From Mucidula mucida (taxonomy: Eukaryota; Basidiomycota; Agaricomycetes; Agaricales; Physalacriaceae): 17,628 nucleotides of DNA. Location of the stretch: assembly GCA_015501055.1 (NCBI GenBank), contig JADNYV010000708.1:1-17628 (forward strand), given 5' to 3'. The notes below the pieces were generated by a model, which did not search any database, was not told the origin of the DNA, and saw nothing but the letters and a program-made list of their open reading frames with translations. A program made the translations under genes and the position numbers. Below, piece after piece: positions 9,511 to 17,626 of the stretch (position 1 is the stretch's first letter; each line of letters opens with the position of its first letter).

Positions 9511-9932
9511 TTGATTATCTCACTCTCTCGCTCTTAAGAGGCAGCTCAATGGGTTCAGCATCTTCCTTTGAACAAATTGCTGGGAGGGGAGTGTTTGATT
9601 GAGGTGTCACCCACCTTGTGCGTGTCATGGACTCAACTTCAGTCACTTTGCCAATTTGGTCCGATCGACCTCCTGGGCTCAACTGTCATCAAGGTATCTA
9701 ACAGCTTTTGTCTGGCTTTGAGACTAAGCGTGTTATGCTCAATCAACCACCCCAATCAGCTTTTACAATTTGACTTTAGCGTTTAATCACGGCTCTGCTG
9801 TTTCCCTGTTGCCAAGTGGGTCTACAGTGTATTTGGGTACACATGGTGGCAAATGCAGTATCTGGGCAAATACAGCAAGGATAGGGAACAGATGCTGAAC
9901 ATTGATAAGGTATTACAAGGCAAAATAGGGAT
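9511..9932. other. Stretch without a recognised gene
   Basis: Only short frames are present. A plus-strand frame around 9855-9925 (QYLGKYSKDREQMLNID) reads protein-like and abuts the candidate gene that starts at 9933, but lies in another frame. It may be a lost upstream part of that gene. Confidence 0.3.
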
Positions 9933-10668
9933 ATGGAGGAGCTGGCGCTGCAGATGGCGGTAGAGCAGACATACAAGAAGACTGGTGGTTGGTTTAGACC
10001 CTGGGCAGTGTTTGGCAAGGGTATGGGCAAGATTATACTGATGGAGGACAGTGACAAGATTGTTCCCAAAGTGAGTTGTTTCTTTTCTTCCACTATGACT
10101 TCTCACTTGTTATATTCTTTGCAAGGTTTCTGCGATGCCACCCGCAAAATGGCTGTGTTTCTCACCCTCATCATCATTGACTATAAATCCGACATTATGC
10201 AGGTTGTCAACCGCGCACTTCACCCGGCGTATCAACAGGTATATATTGATGATGTGTGCGAATAAGCTGGCCGGCGACGGTTCAGCAATCCAAATTTTTA
10301 AGGAGATTTTGAAGATTGTGTGTTTCTACACCGCTTTTTACGTTTAAATCCAAGCACACAGTCATGTTTATGTAGACTGTATCCCTCACTAGTTCAATGG
10401 CAACATACAAAGATGATCAGCATACCATCTATGCAGCACAGAAGAGGCAATAGGAGTGAGCGATGGTGGCAAAGCCACCATTGGTCGGCGACTATTGTCG
10501 AAGACAGTCAAAAGTTTTTTTTTGCTATGGCATGTACTCGAGTATCTAATTACAACCTTTGCTGTTGGTTGCCCCGGATTCACCGCACTTGTCAACAGCC
10601 CAACCCGTTTATCAATCCTTGAGTGTCTCCAGCACTTAAAGGTTGTTGGAATATGTGACTGCATCTGA
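9933..10668 (+). CDS. Candidate small spliced gene, unrecognised product
   Basis: Exon one (9933-10070, 46 codons from ATG) reads ALQMAVEQTYKKTGGWFRPW and ends on AAA before GTGAGT. A 55-nt intron (10071-10125, ending TTTGCAAG) leads in phase to exon two, which stays open to a TAA at 10345-10347, giving 119 aa in all. A further plus frame open at 10417-10668 reads LLSKTVKSFFLLWHVLEYL and CPGFTALVNSPTRLSIL, and could be a third exon if an intron removes the exon-two stop; I did not find a clear pair for that. It ends 30 bp before repeat copy 2. A poly-T run of nine lies inside it. No family recognised; it may belong to an old mobile element. Confidence 0.3.
10463..10481. other. Perfect short inverted repeat (8-bp stem, AAA loop)
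   Basis: ATGGTGGC, AAA, GCCACCAT forms a perfect hairpin. It lies within the candidate third exon of the gene before it. No terminator or known regulatory role can be assigned. Confidence 0.6.
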
Positions 10669-10698
10669 GGGGAGAAAGACATGTGCTTTGTCAATCAC

Positions 10699-11113
10699 TC
10701 TCATTTTCTATCATTGCATCTATCATATCTGTACTGCCATGTCAGGACAATATGCAAGCCAGTGGATGTAGTCAACTACCCAGGCCACAGACAGTGTCAT
10801 GAACGGGTTGTTGGTCTCTGTCAGCAGAGCAAAAACATAGTCTGTACAGTGATAGTGTAGATAGTTTGTTGTCATAGAAGGCTGTACGTGTTTGTGAGCC
10901 ACCCTCATCACGGCGACTTAAGTCTAGTAGGTAGACAAGTACACCACTATGTTGCCCTTCAATGGCCCACTTCCATTGCTTCTTGAGTAGCCTAGTGACT
11001 GAATTGACCCAGTGTTCACTTGCTTGTAGTACCTCTGATCCCAAGGGTAATGAACAGGAGAATAGTAAAGTGAGTTTTGATGCTCGCGTCGCGGTTTTCA
11101 TATACCTCCCATC
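10699..11113. repeat. Direct repeat, copy 2, interrupted by the retrotransposon
   Basis: This is the same sequence as 1-415 with two substitutions. The match stops exactly where the 5' LTR begins (TGTTATG), after CTCCCATC. The rest of this copy is expected beyond the right window edge, after the 3' LTR. Confidence 0.95.
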
Positions 11114-11493
11114 TGTTATGAATCGCCATATTTTCACATTTTCACATCTTATCATATCTTATCGGGAGCCTTGTCTTATCGACCAACGGACCGTTTCATC
11201 ATCCGTTTCGTCATCGATTATACCCCTTTTCATTACCGAAGCCGTACTCATGTCGGGCACACGCCCAACACATGGATGACATCATACATGCCGATACCTC
11301 ATGGACTCCCTATTGTATACACACCGCCAACACTCGTAGCACACATGGTCGTTTCAGTATTATTACTTACATGCAGTCACCACTCGTATTTAATGGTTTC
11401 ACGGACTAGTAGCATACAACACTGGGTCAAGGGCGTGGAGCATCCCTAGGGGAAACGCGTATGGACAAGGAGCTTCAAACACAGACTTACTAG

Positions 11494-11500
11494 TATATAA
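11494..11500 (+). promoter_or_regulatory. LTR TATA box
   Basis: TATATAA lies in U3, with the AGTTCCGATCT stretch 33 bp downstream, the usual distance to a transcription start. The same box is at 17478-17484 in the 3' LTR. Confidence 0.75.
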
Positions 11501-11526
11501 GCAGTAGTGTAGTATCATTGTACTTT

Positions 11527-11537
11527 AGTTCCGATCT
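11527..11537 (+). promoter_or_regulatory. Predicted RNA 5' end serving as self-primer (AGTTCCGATCT)
   Basis: These 11 bases are the exact reverse complement of the site at 11645-11655, just behind the LTR. Their position 33 bp after the TATA box is where transcription should begin. In Tf1 the first 11 nt of the RNA fold back onto the primer binding site and are cleaved to prime minus-strand synthesis. The match here is to the same length. Confidence 0.75.
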
Positions 11538-11644
11538 CGTTTATACACCTGGCCTAGCCTAGTCTTACGAACGCGAACGCTTTCTCTTTTAGTTCTTGCT
11601 GTGGTACCTGGTTGAGTCTCGTGGCTTAGTCAGTCGCTAACAGA

Positions 11645-11655
11645 AGATCGGAACT
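11645..11655 (+). promoter_or_regulatory. Primer binding site for self-priming (AGATCGGAACT)
   Basis: It starts 2 nt after the 5' LTR end, where a primer binding site is expected. It pairs perfectly with 11527-11537 and, counting one more base on the flank, over 12 bp. I did not recognise a tRNA 3'-end complement at this place. Confidence 0.75.
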
Positions 11656-12239
11656 ACTTTCTACCACCTACCACACATCCCTGATCGTCGATCAGCACTT
11701 TGCTGTTTGATCATCGCACACTCCCCATCCCCTTTCCTGTTTACAGATCGACGGATTCCTAATCCCAGCGCACGTCCGCATACGTGTGTATTGGTCCCAG
11801 TAGCGCCGACTAACAGTTAGAGATAACTGCCTCGGGTGCTGGAAGTAGCCGCTCTCACGAGAACGAACTTTTGGCAGTTGCACTTCAGTGGGCGCTGTTT
11901 ACGGGTCAACCCCCGTTCCCAGGAAAACTTCGGCTTACCTCACACCAGAGGGACGTCGGCTGGGCAATTGCGAACTTGTGACGAGCTCTTGGGCTCCGTA
12001 GATACGTAGTCAGTAGTCGGTAAAATAGTGTAGACAGTTACAATACCTACCTACTTTACTTACATTACGATACACATCATCATTCCCCACCCTACCAAGT
12101 CCTGGATTCTATTTCAGATCTAGGCGATCCCTCCCTATTCATCCAAACCTCTATTCCCTCACCTGTTTCATCCAAATCCGCATCACCCATATCACCACTT
12201 TCACCCTTTCACTCTCCGATCCCATCACCCCGATCCATC
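11656..12239 (+). other. Long untranslated leader of the retrotransposon
   Basis: No coding frame is supported between the primer binding site and gag. The last ~150 bp are strongly CT-rich with repeated CATC/CACC words, typical of fungal leaders. The RNA packaging signal would be expected here but cannot be pinpointed. Confidence 0.6.
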
Positions 12240-13169
12240 ATGTTCAACGAAGCACCCGAAACCGCTCCTCACACGCCCGCTCATCATGCCGATGTCGAAA
12301 TCAAAGGCCGATCCCTTGTGAACAAGCCTTACGACTATGACGGGGACAAGTCCAAGTACAAGAGCTGGTGGCGATCAATGTTCACATATATCCGTGACAA
12401 GAAGAACAACCTCACATCTGACTCCGAAAGGATCGATGTTGTTCTCTCCTACATCCGAGGAGATCACATAGATGCATGGGTCCAGAACTACTCGGACCAG
12501 AACTTCGACGAGGAAGAAGAGGAATGGACAGTCTCTTGGACGGAGTTCAAGGAAGATTTGAAGGAGCGATTTGTGGACTCCAACCTCGCGCGAGACGCGC
12601 AAGATCAGATCGAGCGGTTGCGCCAGGGGCAAGATACCGCTCAAGATTTCTTCCAGAAGTTCGAGGTCCTGCTCACTCAGGCAGGATATTCGAAGGATGA
12701 CGCATTTGTTGTGCGACTTCTCGAGACCAACGTCAACGAGAAGATCATTGATCAGATCTATGGTAGCCGAGACGGGTTGCCAGAGAAGTACAAGGATTGG
12801 AAGGCACAGATCCTTCAGATCGATCAGCTGTGGAGAAGGCGGGCGGCGAGCAAGAGGTCCGGCATGCAGTCCCGGCCTCAAGCTCCGCAGGTGGCTACAT
12901 CGAGAGCTAATCCTACGAACCCACCTCCAACGCCGATCACACGACGAGATGCCACCGGTGTTACCTATGGAGGAGCCGGCAGGCCGATGGACATCGACAA
13001 TGCACGTCGAAGGGGACTCTGCTTCAGCTGTGGCGAACACGGCCATGTCAGCAGGTTCTGTCCCAAGAAGGGTCGACCCCAGACAATTCGGGGCCTATGG
13101 ACCGAAATGAATGACGAAGAGAAGAGGAAGCTGGCCGAAGAGTTGGGTTTTGCGAAGCTCCCGCAGTAG
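12240..13169 (+). CDS. gag: Gag polyprotein with CCHC zinc knuckle (309 aa)
   Basis: The reading frame is intact from ATG to TAG. After a ~30-residue N-terminus, the capsid-type Retrotrans_gag region runs from about residue 35 to 200, with YKSWWRSMFTYI, FKEDLKERF and RLRQGQDTAQDFFQKFE as landmarks. A proline-rich linker precedes one zinc knuckle, CFSCGEHGHVSRFC, with the exact C-x2-C-x4-H-x4-C spacing, about residues 261-274. Gag forms the particle and its knuckle binds the genomic RNA. The 3' end overlaps the pol frame for ~50 nt and holds a -1 frameshift signal. The long antisense frame 12375-13046 is a shadow. Confidence 0.93.
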   Translation: MFNEAPETAPHTPAHHADVEIKGRSLVNKPYDYDGDKSKYKSWWRSMFTYIRDKKNNLTSDSERIDVVLSYIRGDHIDAWVQNYSDQNFDEEEEEWTVSWTEFKEDLKERFVDSNLARDAQDQIERLRQGQDTAQDFFQKFEVLLTQAGYSKDDAFVVRLLETNVNEKIIDQIYGSRDGLPEKYKDWKAQILQIDQLWRRRAASKRSGMQSRPQAPQVATSRANPTNPPPTPITRRDATGVTYGGAGRPMDIDNARRRGLCFSCGEHGHVSRFCPKKGRPQTIRGLWTEMNDEEKRKLAEELGFAKLPQ

Positions 13170-14326
13170 ACGCAGTCCTGCCGGAGCAGTCATCAAGGAA
13201 AAGGTCGTCAGATGCAGAATCTATTTATAGTACGGGTACTGAAACATCTAAAATATCATCGACGACTTTACCACCAAAACCTGCGAAAGAAAGATTTGAG
13301 CCAAATACGCCCGAGTGGATCGCACAACGGCTAAGAGAGGATGACGTGTCGAGAGCAGTGGGAATTTTGAGAGCATGGATGCCGGAGCGGAGAGAGAGAG
13401 AAGCGACGGAGGAGAAGGTGATGGCGATCAGAGCGTTGACAAAGGAAGCTGCGGTGGAAGTTGTGACGGAGTTGAAAAAGTCGAGGAAGTACATCCGGGG
13501 AACAAAGGGGCAGGACATGAAACTCCGAGTAACCATAGAGAGCGTACACACAGGCTCTGAATGGGAAACGAGTGCCCTTCTTGACAGTGGAGCAACGGGT
13601 TCTTGTGTCAATAAAGAATTCGTCGAAAAGAACGGACTCCCGATCAAGGAGTTACCGGTCAAGCTCCCTGTTTACAATGCGGATGGAACCCTAAACGAGG
13701 GAGGAGCAATCGAAGGTTTTGTGGAGCTCCGGATGAAGATCGGAGATCACGCCGAAAAGATTGAGTTGGCCGTCACCAATCTCGGCAAAACAAGTATCTT
13801 TTTGGGGCTAGATTGGCTACGATATCACAACCCCACAATCAACTGGACGGAATCCACATTGACCTTTGATCGATGCCCAGACCGCTGCGGCTATCTACCC
13901 GAGTACAACTCACCGGAAGATGAAGGAGAAGACGTAGAAGAGAAGTTGGAAGAGGGAGAGCGTTTGTTCTGGATGGACTGGGACAACTATCGCAAAAGCG
14001 GAGAAAAGCTGAGATCACAACAGCATTCATCCGCTGCTGCACCTTACATCGAGGAATTTTCCGATGTATTCAGTAAGGCGGACTTTGACAAGTTACCGGA
14101 GCGAAGACCCTGGGATCACGCGATAGAACTTACGCCTGGTTCCAAACCGGTTGACTGCAAGGTTTATCCCCTTAGTCCATCCGAGCAGAAGGCGTTAGAT
14201 GAGTTCCTGGAAGAAAACATACGGACGGGACGTATACGGCCATCAATTTCACCTATGGCATCCCCCTTCTTCTTTGTCAAAAGAAGGATGGAAGCCTTCG
14301 GCCAGTACAAGATTATCGGAAGTTGA
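13115..14326 (+). CDS. pol: Pol, first part: aspartic protease and start of reverse transcriptase
   Basis: The frame is open from just after a TGA at 13112, with no need of its own start; expression is expected by -1 shift from gag. After a ~140-residue linker comes the protease, [11 protein letters not shown], with the catalytic DSG at 13583-13591, and later [17 protein letters not shown], the usual gypsy protease end. The connecting segment ([27 protein letters not shown] region) and the first reverse transcriptase block, [12 protein letters not shown], follow. The frame then breaks at about 14284, where a four-A run sits at the place that normally encodes VKKKDGS-like residues, so the last ~13 residues to the stop are out of frame. 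Confidence 0.88.
   Translation, partial: RREEEAGRRVGFCEAPAVDAVLPEQSSRKRSSDAESIYSTGTETSKISSTTLPPKPAKERFEPNTPEWIAQRLREDDVSRAVGILRAWMPERREREATEEKVMAIRALTKEAAVEVVTELKKSRKYIRGTKGQDMKLRVTIESVHTGSEWETSALLDSGATGSCVNKEFVEKNGLPIKELPVKLPVYNADGTLNEGGAIEGFVELRMKIGDHAEKIELAVTNLGKTSIFLGLDWLRYHNPTINWTESTLTFDRCPDRCGYLPEYNSPEDEGEDVEEKLEEGERLFWMDWDNYRKSGEKLRSQQHSSAAAPYIEEFSDVFSKADFDKLPERRPWDHAIELTPGSKPVDCKVYPLSPSEQKALDEFLEENIRTGRIRPSISPMASPFFFVKRRMEAFGQYKIIGS
13145..13187 (+). promoter_or_regulatory. Programmed -1 ribosomal frameshift signal at the gag-pol junction
   Basis: In gag phase the heptamer is G GGT TTT (13145-13151), which fits the X XXY YYZ rule. A 5-nt spacer follows, then a stem-loop: GCTCC (13157-13161) pairs with GGAGC (13183-13187), and after a C-C mismatch GCAG (13163-13166) pairs with CTGC (13178-13181). 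The 11-nt loop contains the gag stop codon TAG. Pol lies in the -1 frame relative to gag, open from 13115. All three elements are thus at the expected spacing. Confidence 0.72.
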
Positions 14327-14901
14327 ACGACATGACAATCAAGAACCGATATCCCTTGCCGTTGATCCAGGAGCTTATCGACAAGTTGAAGGGAGCAAAG
14401 GTTTTCACAAAGATGGATGTCCGATGGGGTTACAATAACATCCGGATCAAAGAAGGTGATGAGTGGAAAGCGGCGTTTAGAACAAACCGAGGCCTGTTCG
14501 AGCCCTCAGTCATGTTCTTCGGACTTACAAACTCGCCGGCAACGTTCCAATCGTTCATGAATCACATCTTGAAGGAGTTGATTGACGGCGGACATGTTAT
14601 AGTTTACCTAGACGATATACTTATCTTTACGAACACTCTCGAGGAGCATAGACAGATTGTACGAAAGGTATTGGAGATATTACGAGTAAATAAGCTGTAT
14701 TTAAAACCCGAGAAATGTAGTTTTGAGGCACAGACTGTAGATTACTTAGGAGTTATTGTTGGAGGAGGAGAAGTGAGGATGGATCCGGCAAAAGTGGCTG
14801 TAGTGAAGGAATGGAAGGAGCCGACGAAGAAGAAGGAAGTCAGTCATTCCTGGGCTTCTGCAACTTCTACCGACGTTTCATTCGGGGATTTGCGGGAGTA
14901 G
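14323..14901 (+). pseudogene. pol: Pol, reverse transcriptase core (frame-broken at both ends)
   Basis: This frame continues the reverse transcriptase with [20 protein letters not shown], the motif [38 protein letters not shown], and the catalytic YLDD at 14605-14616. DYLGVIVG and [11 protein letters not shown] follow. Catalytic residues are intact. At about 14840 one base seems missing, after which the true continuation lies in the next frame ([18 protein letters not shown]). The last ~18 residues before the stop at 14901 are therefore spurious. Confidence 0.88.
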
Positions 14902-15430
14902 CGAAGCCGTTGACATCGCTAACCGGAAGGGCGAGTGGGTTGGGGCATGGAGCAGCATGAGGCGTTTGAGGAGTTGAAACGGAGGATGACGGAAGAACCC
15001 GTTCTGATCGTACCACGCGACGACGGCAAGTTTCGAGTTGAGGCGGACTCCTCGAACTATGCGAACGGGGCGGTTCTTTCCCAGTTTGTTGACGGAAAAT
15101 GGGAGACCAGTAGCTTTCCGATCTCGCGCGCTGAACGAAGTGGAGCGCAATTATGAGATCTACGACAAAGAGATATGGCTATTATGGACTCGATTGACGA
15201 CTGGCGGCAATATCTCCTAGGCGCTAAGGAGACAGTGGAGGTTTTCACCGATCATCAAAACCACCAGTACTTCCGGAAGCCACAGAAGTTGAACCGGAGG
15301 CAGGCAGATGGGTTACGGAGTTGGCGGAGTATGACATACAGATGATTCACAAGCCGGGCAAGACGATGGGGAAAGCTGATGCCTTGTCAAGGATGACAGG
15401 CCTTGAGAAGGGGGAAAAAGATAATGAAAA
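14841..15430 (+). pseudogene. pol: Pol, RNase H region (several frame changes)
   Basis: Pieces of a Ty3/gypsy RNase H follow each other on three frames: [38 protein letters not shown] (with the first catalytic Asp), PVAFRSRALNEVERNYEIYD, MDSIDDWRQYLLGAKETVEV, TDHQN, and HKPGKTMGKADALSRMTG at the end. Frame changes lie near 14918-14932, 15101-15103, 15174 and 15305. Codons between the breaks are well kept. Confidence 0.82.
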
Positions 15431-15436
15431 CTTGTT

Positions 15437-16554
15437 TTGCTCAAGCCAGAGTTTTTTAGTTCACAAATTCAATTTTCTTTACATACAGTAGATACACCGG
15501 AGGACAAATTACTTAACAAAATCAAACAAAGAAAAGGAAACAAAGACAGATACATACAAAAAGCAGTAGAAAACAAAGAAAAAGGATGAGAAGAGAAGGA
15601 AAATGACTTATTATGTGGAAAGACCGTATTTACATACTGAAGGACAAGGAATTGCGGGGAAGAGTTATTGGAATGCATCATGATGCACAGCTTGCAGGGC
15701 ATCCGGGACGGTACAAGACTCTCGAGTTGATTACACGCACCTATTGGTGGCCAGGAATCAGCCGAGATGTCCGCGAATATGTGGAAGGGTGTCAAAAATG
15801 CCAGGTTACAAAGTCACATCGCACGAAGCCAGCTGCACCTCTTTACCCTATTGATGTGCCAAGCAAGCCATGGGAGGTAGTAGGGATGGACATGATCGGA
15901 GAATGTCGGAATCAGGAGGATACAACACGATCAGCACGTTTGTGGACCACTTCACAAAGCGGTTACGTATCATACCGACACACACCACTCTGACGTCAGA
16001 AGCATGGCCCGCATTTACCGTGACCGGATTTCCCCATACATGGGATGCCACGACAGATGATACATGATCGCGGTCCCACAATACCACTTGCGTTTCATGA
16101 AGGAATTGTACCGGTTGTTGGGCATACAGGGAAACTTTACAACGGCGTATCATCCACAGGCAAATGGGCAGACGGAACGGTTGAACCAAGAGATAGAACA
16201 TTTCTTACGGTTATTTGTCAACTACCATCAGAACAACTGGCACAAATGGCCACCCTCTGCTGAATTTGTTTACAACGATCGAGTTCACTCGGCGACCAAA
16301 GTCACTCCGTTCTTCGCAGACATGGGCAGACATCCCTACAAAGGCACCGCTCCGGAAAACGGCATCGAGAAATGAGACTGCGCAGGAGTTTGCCGACGGC
16401 ATGAGGAAACATGGGACGAAGTGGGGTCAGCATTGAAGATGGCAAAGGAGGACATGAAACAGTTTTATGACAGGAAGCGGGACAGAGGCAGTAGAGTACA
16501 AGGAAGGCGACAAAGTATGGCTGGAAGGGGACAAATCTCAGCACAGACCGACCA
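15437..16554 (+). pseudogene. pol: Pol, integrase zinc-binding domain and catalytic core (many frame changes)
   Basis: A Lys-rich linker is followed by an in-frame TGA at 15587-15589. The integrase then reads MHHDAQLAGHPGRYKT, TYWWPGISRDVREYV and CQKC (zinc-binding H-H-C-C type). The core keeps GMDMIGE (first Asp at 15889), IHDRG (second Asp at 16066) and AYHPQANGQTERLNQE (Glu at 16175), so the D-D-E triad is present but spread over three frames. FVYNDRVHSATKVTPFFADM and KVWLEG follow. Frame changes fall near 15435, 15590-15612, 15905, 16000, 16030, 16075, 16370, 16408, 16480 and 16528. The enzyme joins element DNA to the host chromosome; this copy cannot encode it without errors being corrected. 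Confidence 0.85.
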
Positions 16555-17091
16555 ATGAAGAAGCTCAATGACAAACGCTTCGGGCCGTTCAAAGTGATCA
16601 AGAAAGTTGGGACGAGCTCTTACAAGTTACAGATTCCTCATACGTGGAAAAGCATCCATCCCGTGTTCAATGAGGCCCTGTTGACGCCTTACCACGAGCC
16701 GCAATTTCCGACGCAACCCCAAGACACGCGTCCACCACCTGTGCTGGAAGGAGCCGAACCGGAATGGGAGGTTGAGAAAGTGGTTAATTCCCGGAAGTAC
16801 CACGGGGGCTTTCAATACAAGGTTCACTGGAAGGGTTATGGCACACACAAGCAGACATGGGAACCGGCATGCAATCTCAAGAATGCCGACAAAGCCATCA
16901 GTGATTTTCATCAACAATATCCGAACAAACCAAAGCCACCCGCGCTTGCTCGCATTGAAGTCCCCATGTCGCAATTTCCATTACATCTATTCCAACCCAT
17001 GCCACCGCCTGATACTGAACCCCTTGACGTCACGCTACCCTCTGCAGCCCTCATGGAGCAACTCTGGCGCAGAATGGAACTTGCGCCTTAA
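16555..17091 (+). CDS. pol: Pol, integrase C-terminus with GPY/F module and chromodomain
   Basis: The frame is open to the final TAA. KRFGPFKVIKKVGTSSYKL and HPVFNEALLTPY form the GPY/F module. Next comes a chromodomain (about 16757-16920): EWEVEKVVNSR, QYKVHWKGYGTHKQTWEP. The three aromatic cage positions hold W, W and Y, so binding of methylated histone tails is plausible. A ~60-residue proline-rich tail ends the protein. The start given is the first Met of the open stretch; in the real product this is the end of the Gag-Pol polyprotein. The stop overlaps the polypurine tract. Confidence 0.9.
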   Translation: MKKLNDKRFGPFKVIKKVGTSSYKLQIPHTWKSIHPVFNEALLTPYHEPQFPTQPQDTRPPPVLEGAEPEWEVEKVVNSRKYHGGFQYKVHWKGYGTHKQTWEPACNLKNADKAISDFHQQYPNKPKPPALARIEVPMSQFPLHLFQPMPPPDTEPLDVTLPSAALMEQLWRRMELAP

Positions 17092-17102
17092 GGAGGGGGT
17101 GA
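17090..17102 (+). promoter_or_regulatory. Polypurine tract for plus-strand priming
   Basis: AAGGAGGGGG followed by TGA stands directly before the TG of the 3' LTR, as expected for the plus-strand primer of Ty3/gypsy elements. Confidence 0.85.
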
Positions 17103-17626
17103 TGTTATGAATCATCATATTTTCACATTTTCACATCTTATCATATCTTATTAGGGCCTTGTCTTATCAACCAACGGACTGTTTCATCATCTGTTTCGTC
17201 ACCGATCATACCCTTTTCATTACCGAAGCCGTACTCATGTCGGACACACCCAACACATGGATGACATCATACATGCCGATACCTCATGGACTCCCTATTG
17301 TATACACACCGCCGACACTCGTAGCACACATGGTCGTTTCAGTATTATTACTTACATGCAGTTACCACTCGTATTTAATGGTTTCACGGACTAGTAGCAT
17401 ACAACACTGGGTCAAGGGCGTGGAGCATCCCTAGTGGAAACGCGTATGGACAAGGAGTTCAAACACAGACTTACTAGTATATAAGCAGTAGTGTAGTATC
17501 ATTGTACTTTAGTTCCGATCTCGTTTATACACCTGGCCTAGCCTAGTCTTACGAACGCGAACGCTTTCTCTTTTAGTTCTTGCTGTGGTACCTGGTTGAG
17601 TCTCGTGGCTTAGTCAGTCGCTAACA
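17103..17626 (+). repeat. 3' LTR (524 bp)
   Basis: It begins TGTTATGAATC and ends GTCGCTAACA. Compared with the 5' LTR it has 12 transitions, 1 transversion and a net loss of 5 bases. The TATA box (17478-17484) and the AGTTCCGATCT stretch (17511-17521) are conserved. It is followed by CC at the window end, the first bases of the expected target duplication. Confidence 0.95.

Larger units (their letters stand above)
11114..11642 (+). repeat. 5' LTR (529 bp)
   Basis: It begins TGTTATGAATC and ends GTCGCTAACA, with 5-bp inverted ends TGTTA/TAACA. Aligned by eye to the 3' LTR it shows 13 substitutions and 5 bases of indels, about 97.5% identity over aligned bases. U3 carries a TATA box; R is inferred to start at AGTTCCGATCT (11527). 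Confidence 0.95.
11114..17626 (+). mobile_element. Ty3/gypsy LTR retrotransposon, chromodomain-bearing (chromovirus), 6.5 kb
   Basis: All structural parts are present: two LTRs with TGTTA...TAACA ends, a self-primer binding site, gag, then a -1 shifted pol in the order protease, reverse transcriptase, RNase H, integrase, chromodomain, a polypurine tract and the 3' LTR. The integrase-last order and the chromodomain place it among the chromoviruses of the Ty3/gypsy group; the self-priming signal points to the Tf1/sushi branch. It sits inside repeat copy 2. The two bases after the 3' LTR (CC) agree with a 5-bp target duplication CCATC. The pol part is broken by about 16 frame changes, so this copy is not autonomous as written. 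Confidence 0.95.

Noticed and set aside
1..11113. Reading the 415-bp direct repeats as LTRs of a ~11-kb element
   Set aside because: No TG...CA ends, primer binding site or polypurine tract can be placed beside them, no reverse transcriptase lies between, and neither repeat end is visible in the window.
11171..11449. Open frames inside the LTRs (also 17159-17434)
   Set aside because: They run through U3 with no coding signature and differ between the two LTRs by indels.
11643..11670. A tRNA-primed primer binding site
   Set aside because: No recognisable tRNA 3'-end complement; the 11-nt match to the predicted RNA 5' end explains the site better.
12375..13046. Long minus-strand frame (223 aa)
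   Set aside because: It is antisense to intact gag with its zinc knuckle and capsid motifs; a shadow of codon bias.
14284..16530. Frame changes in pol as programmed frameshifts or introns
   Set aside because: They are too many, go in both directions, and lack slippery heptamers or paired GT-AG sites; error or decay is simpler.
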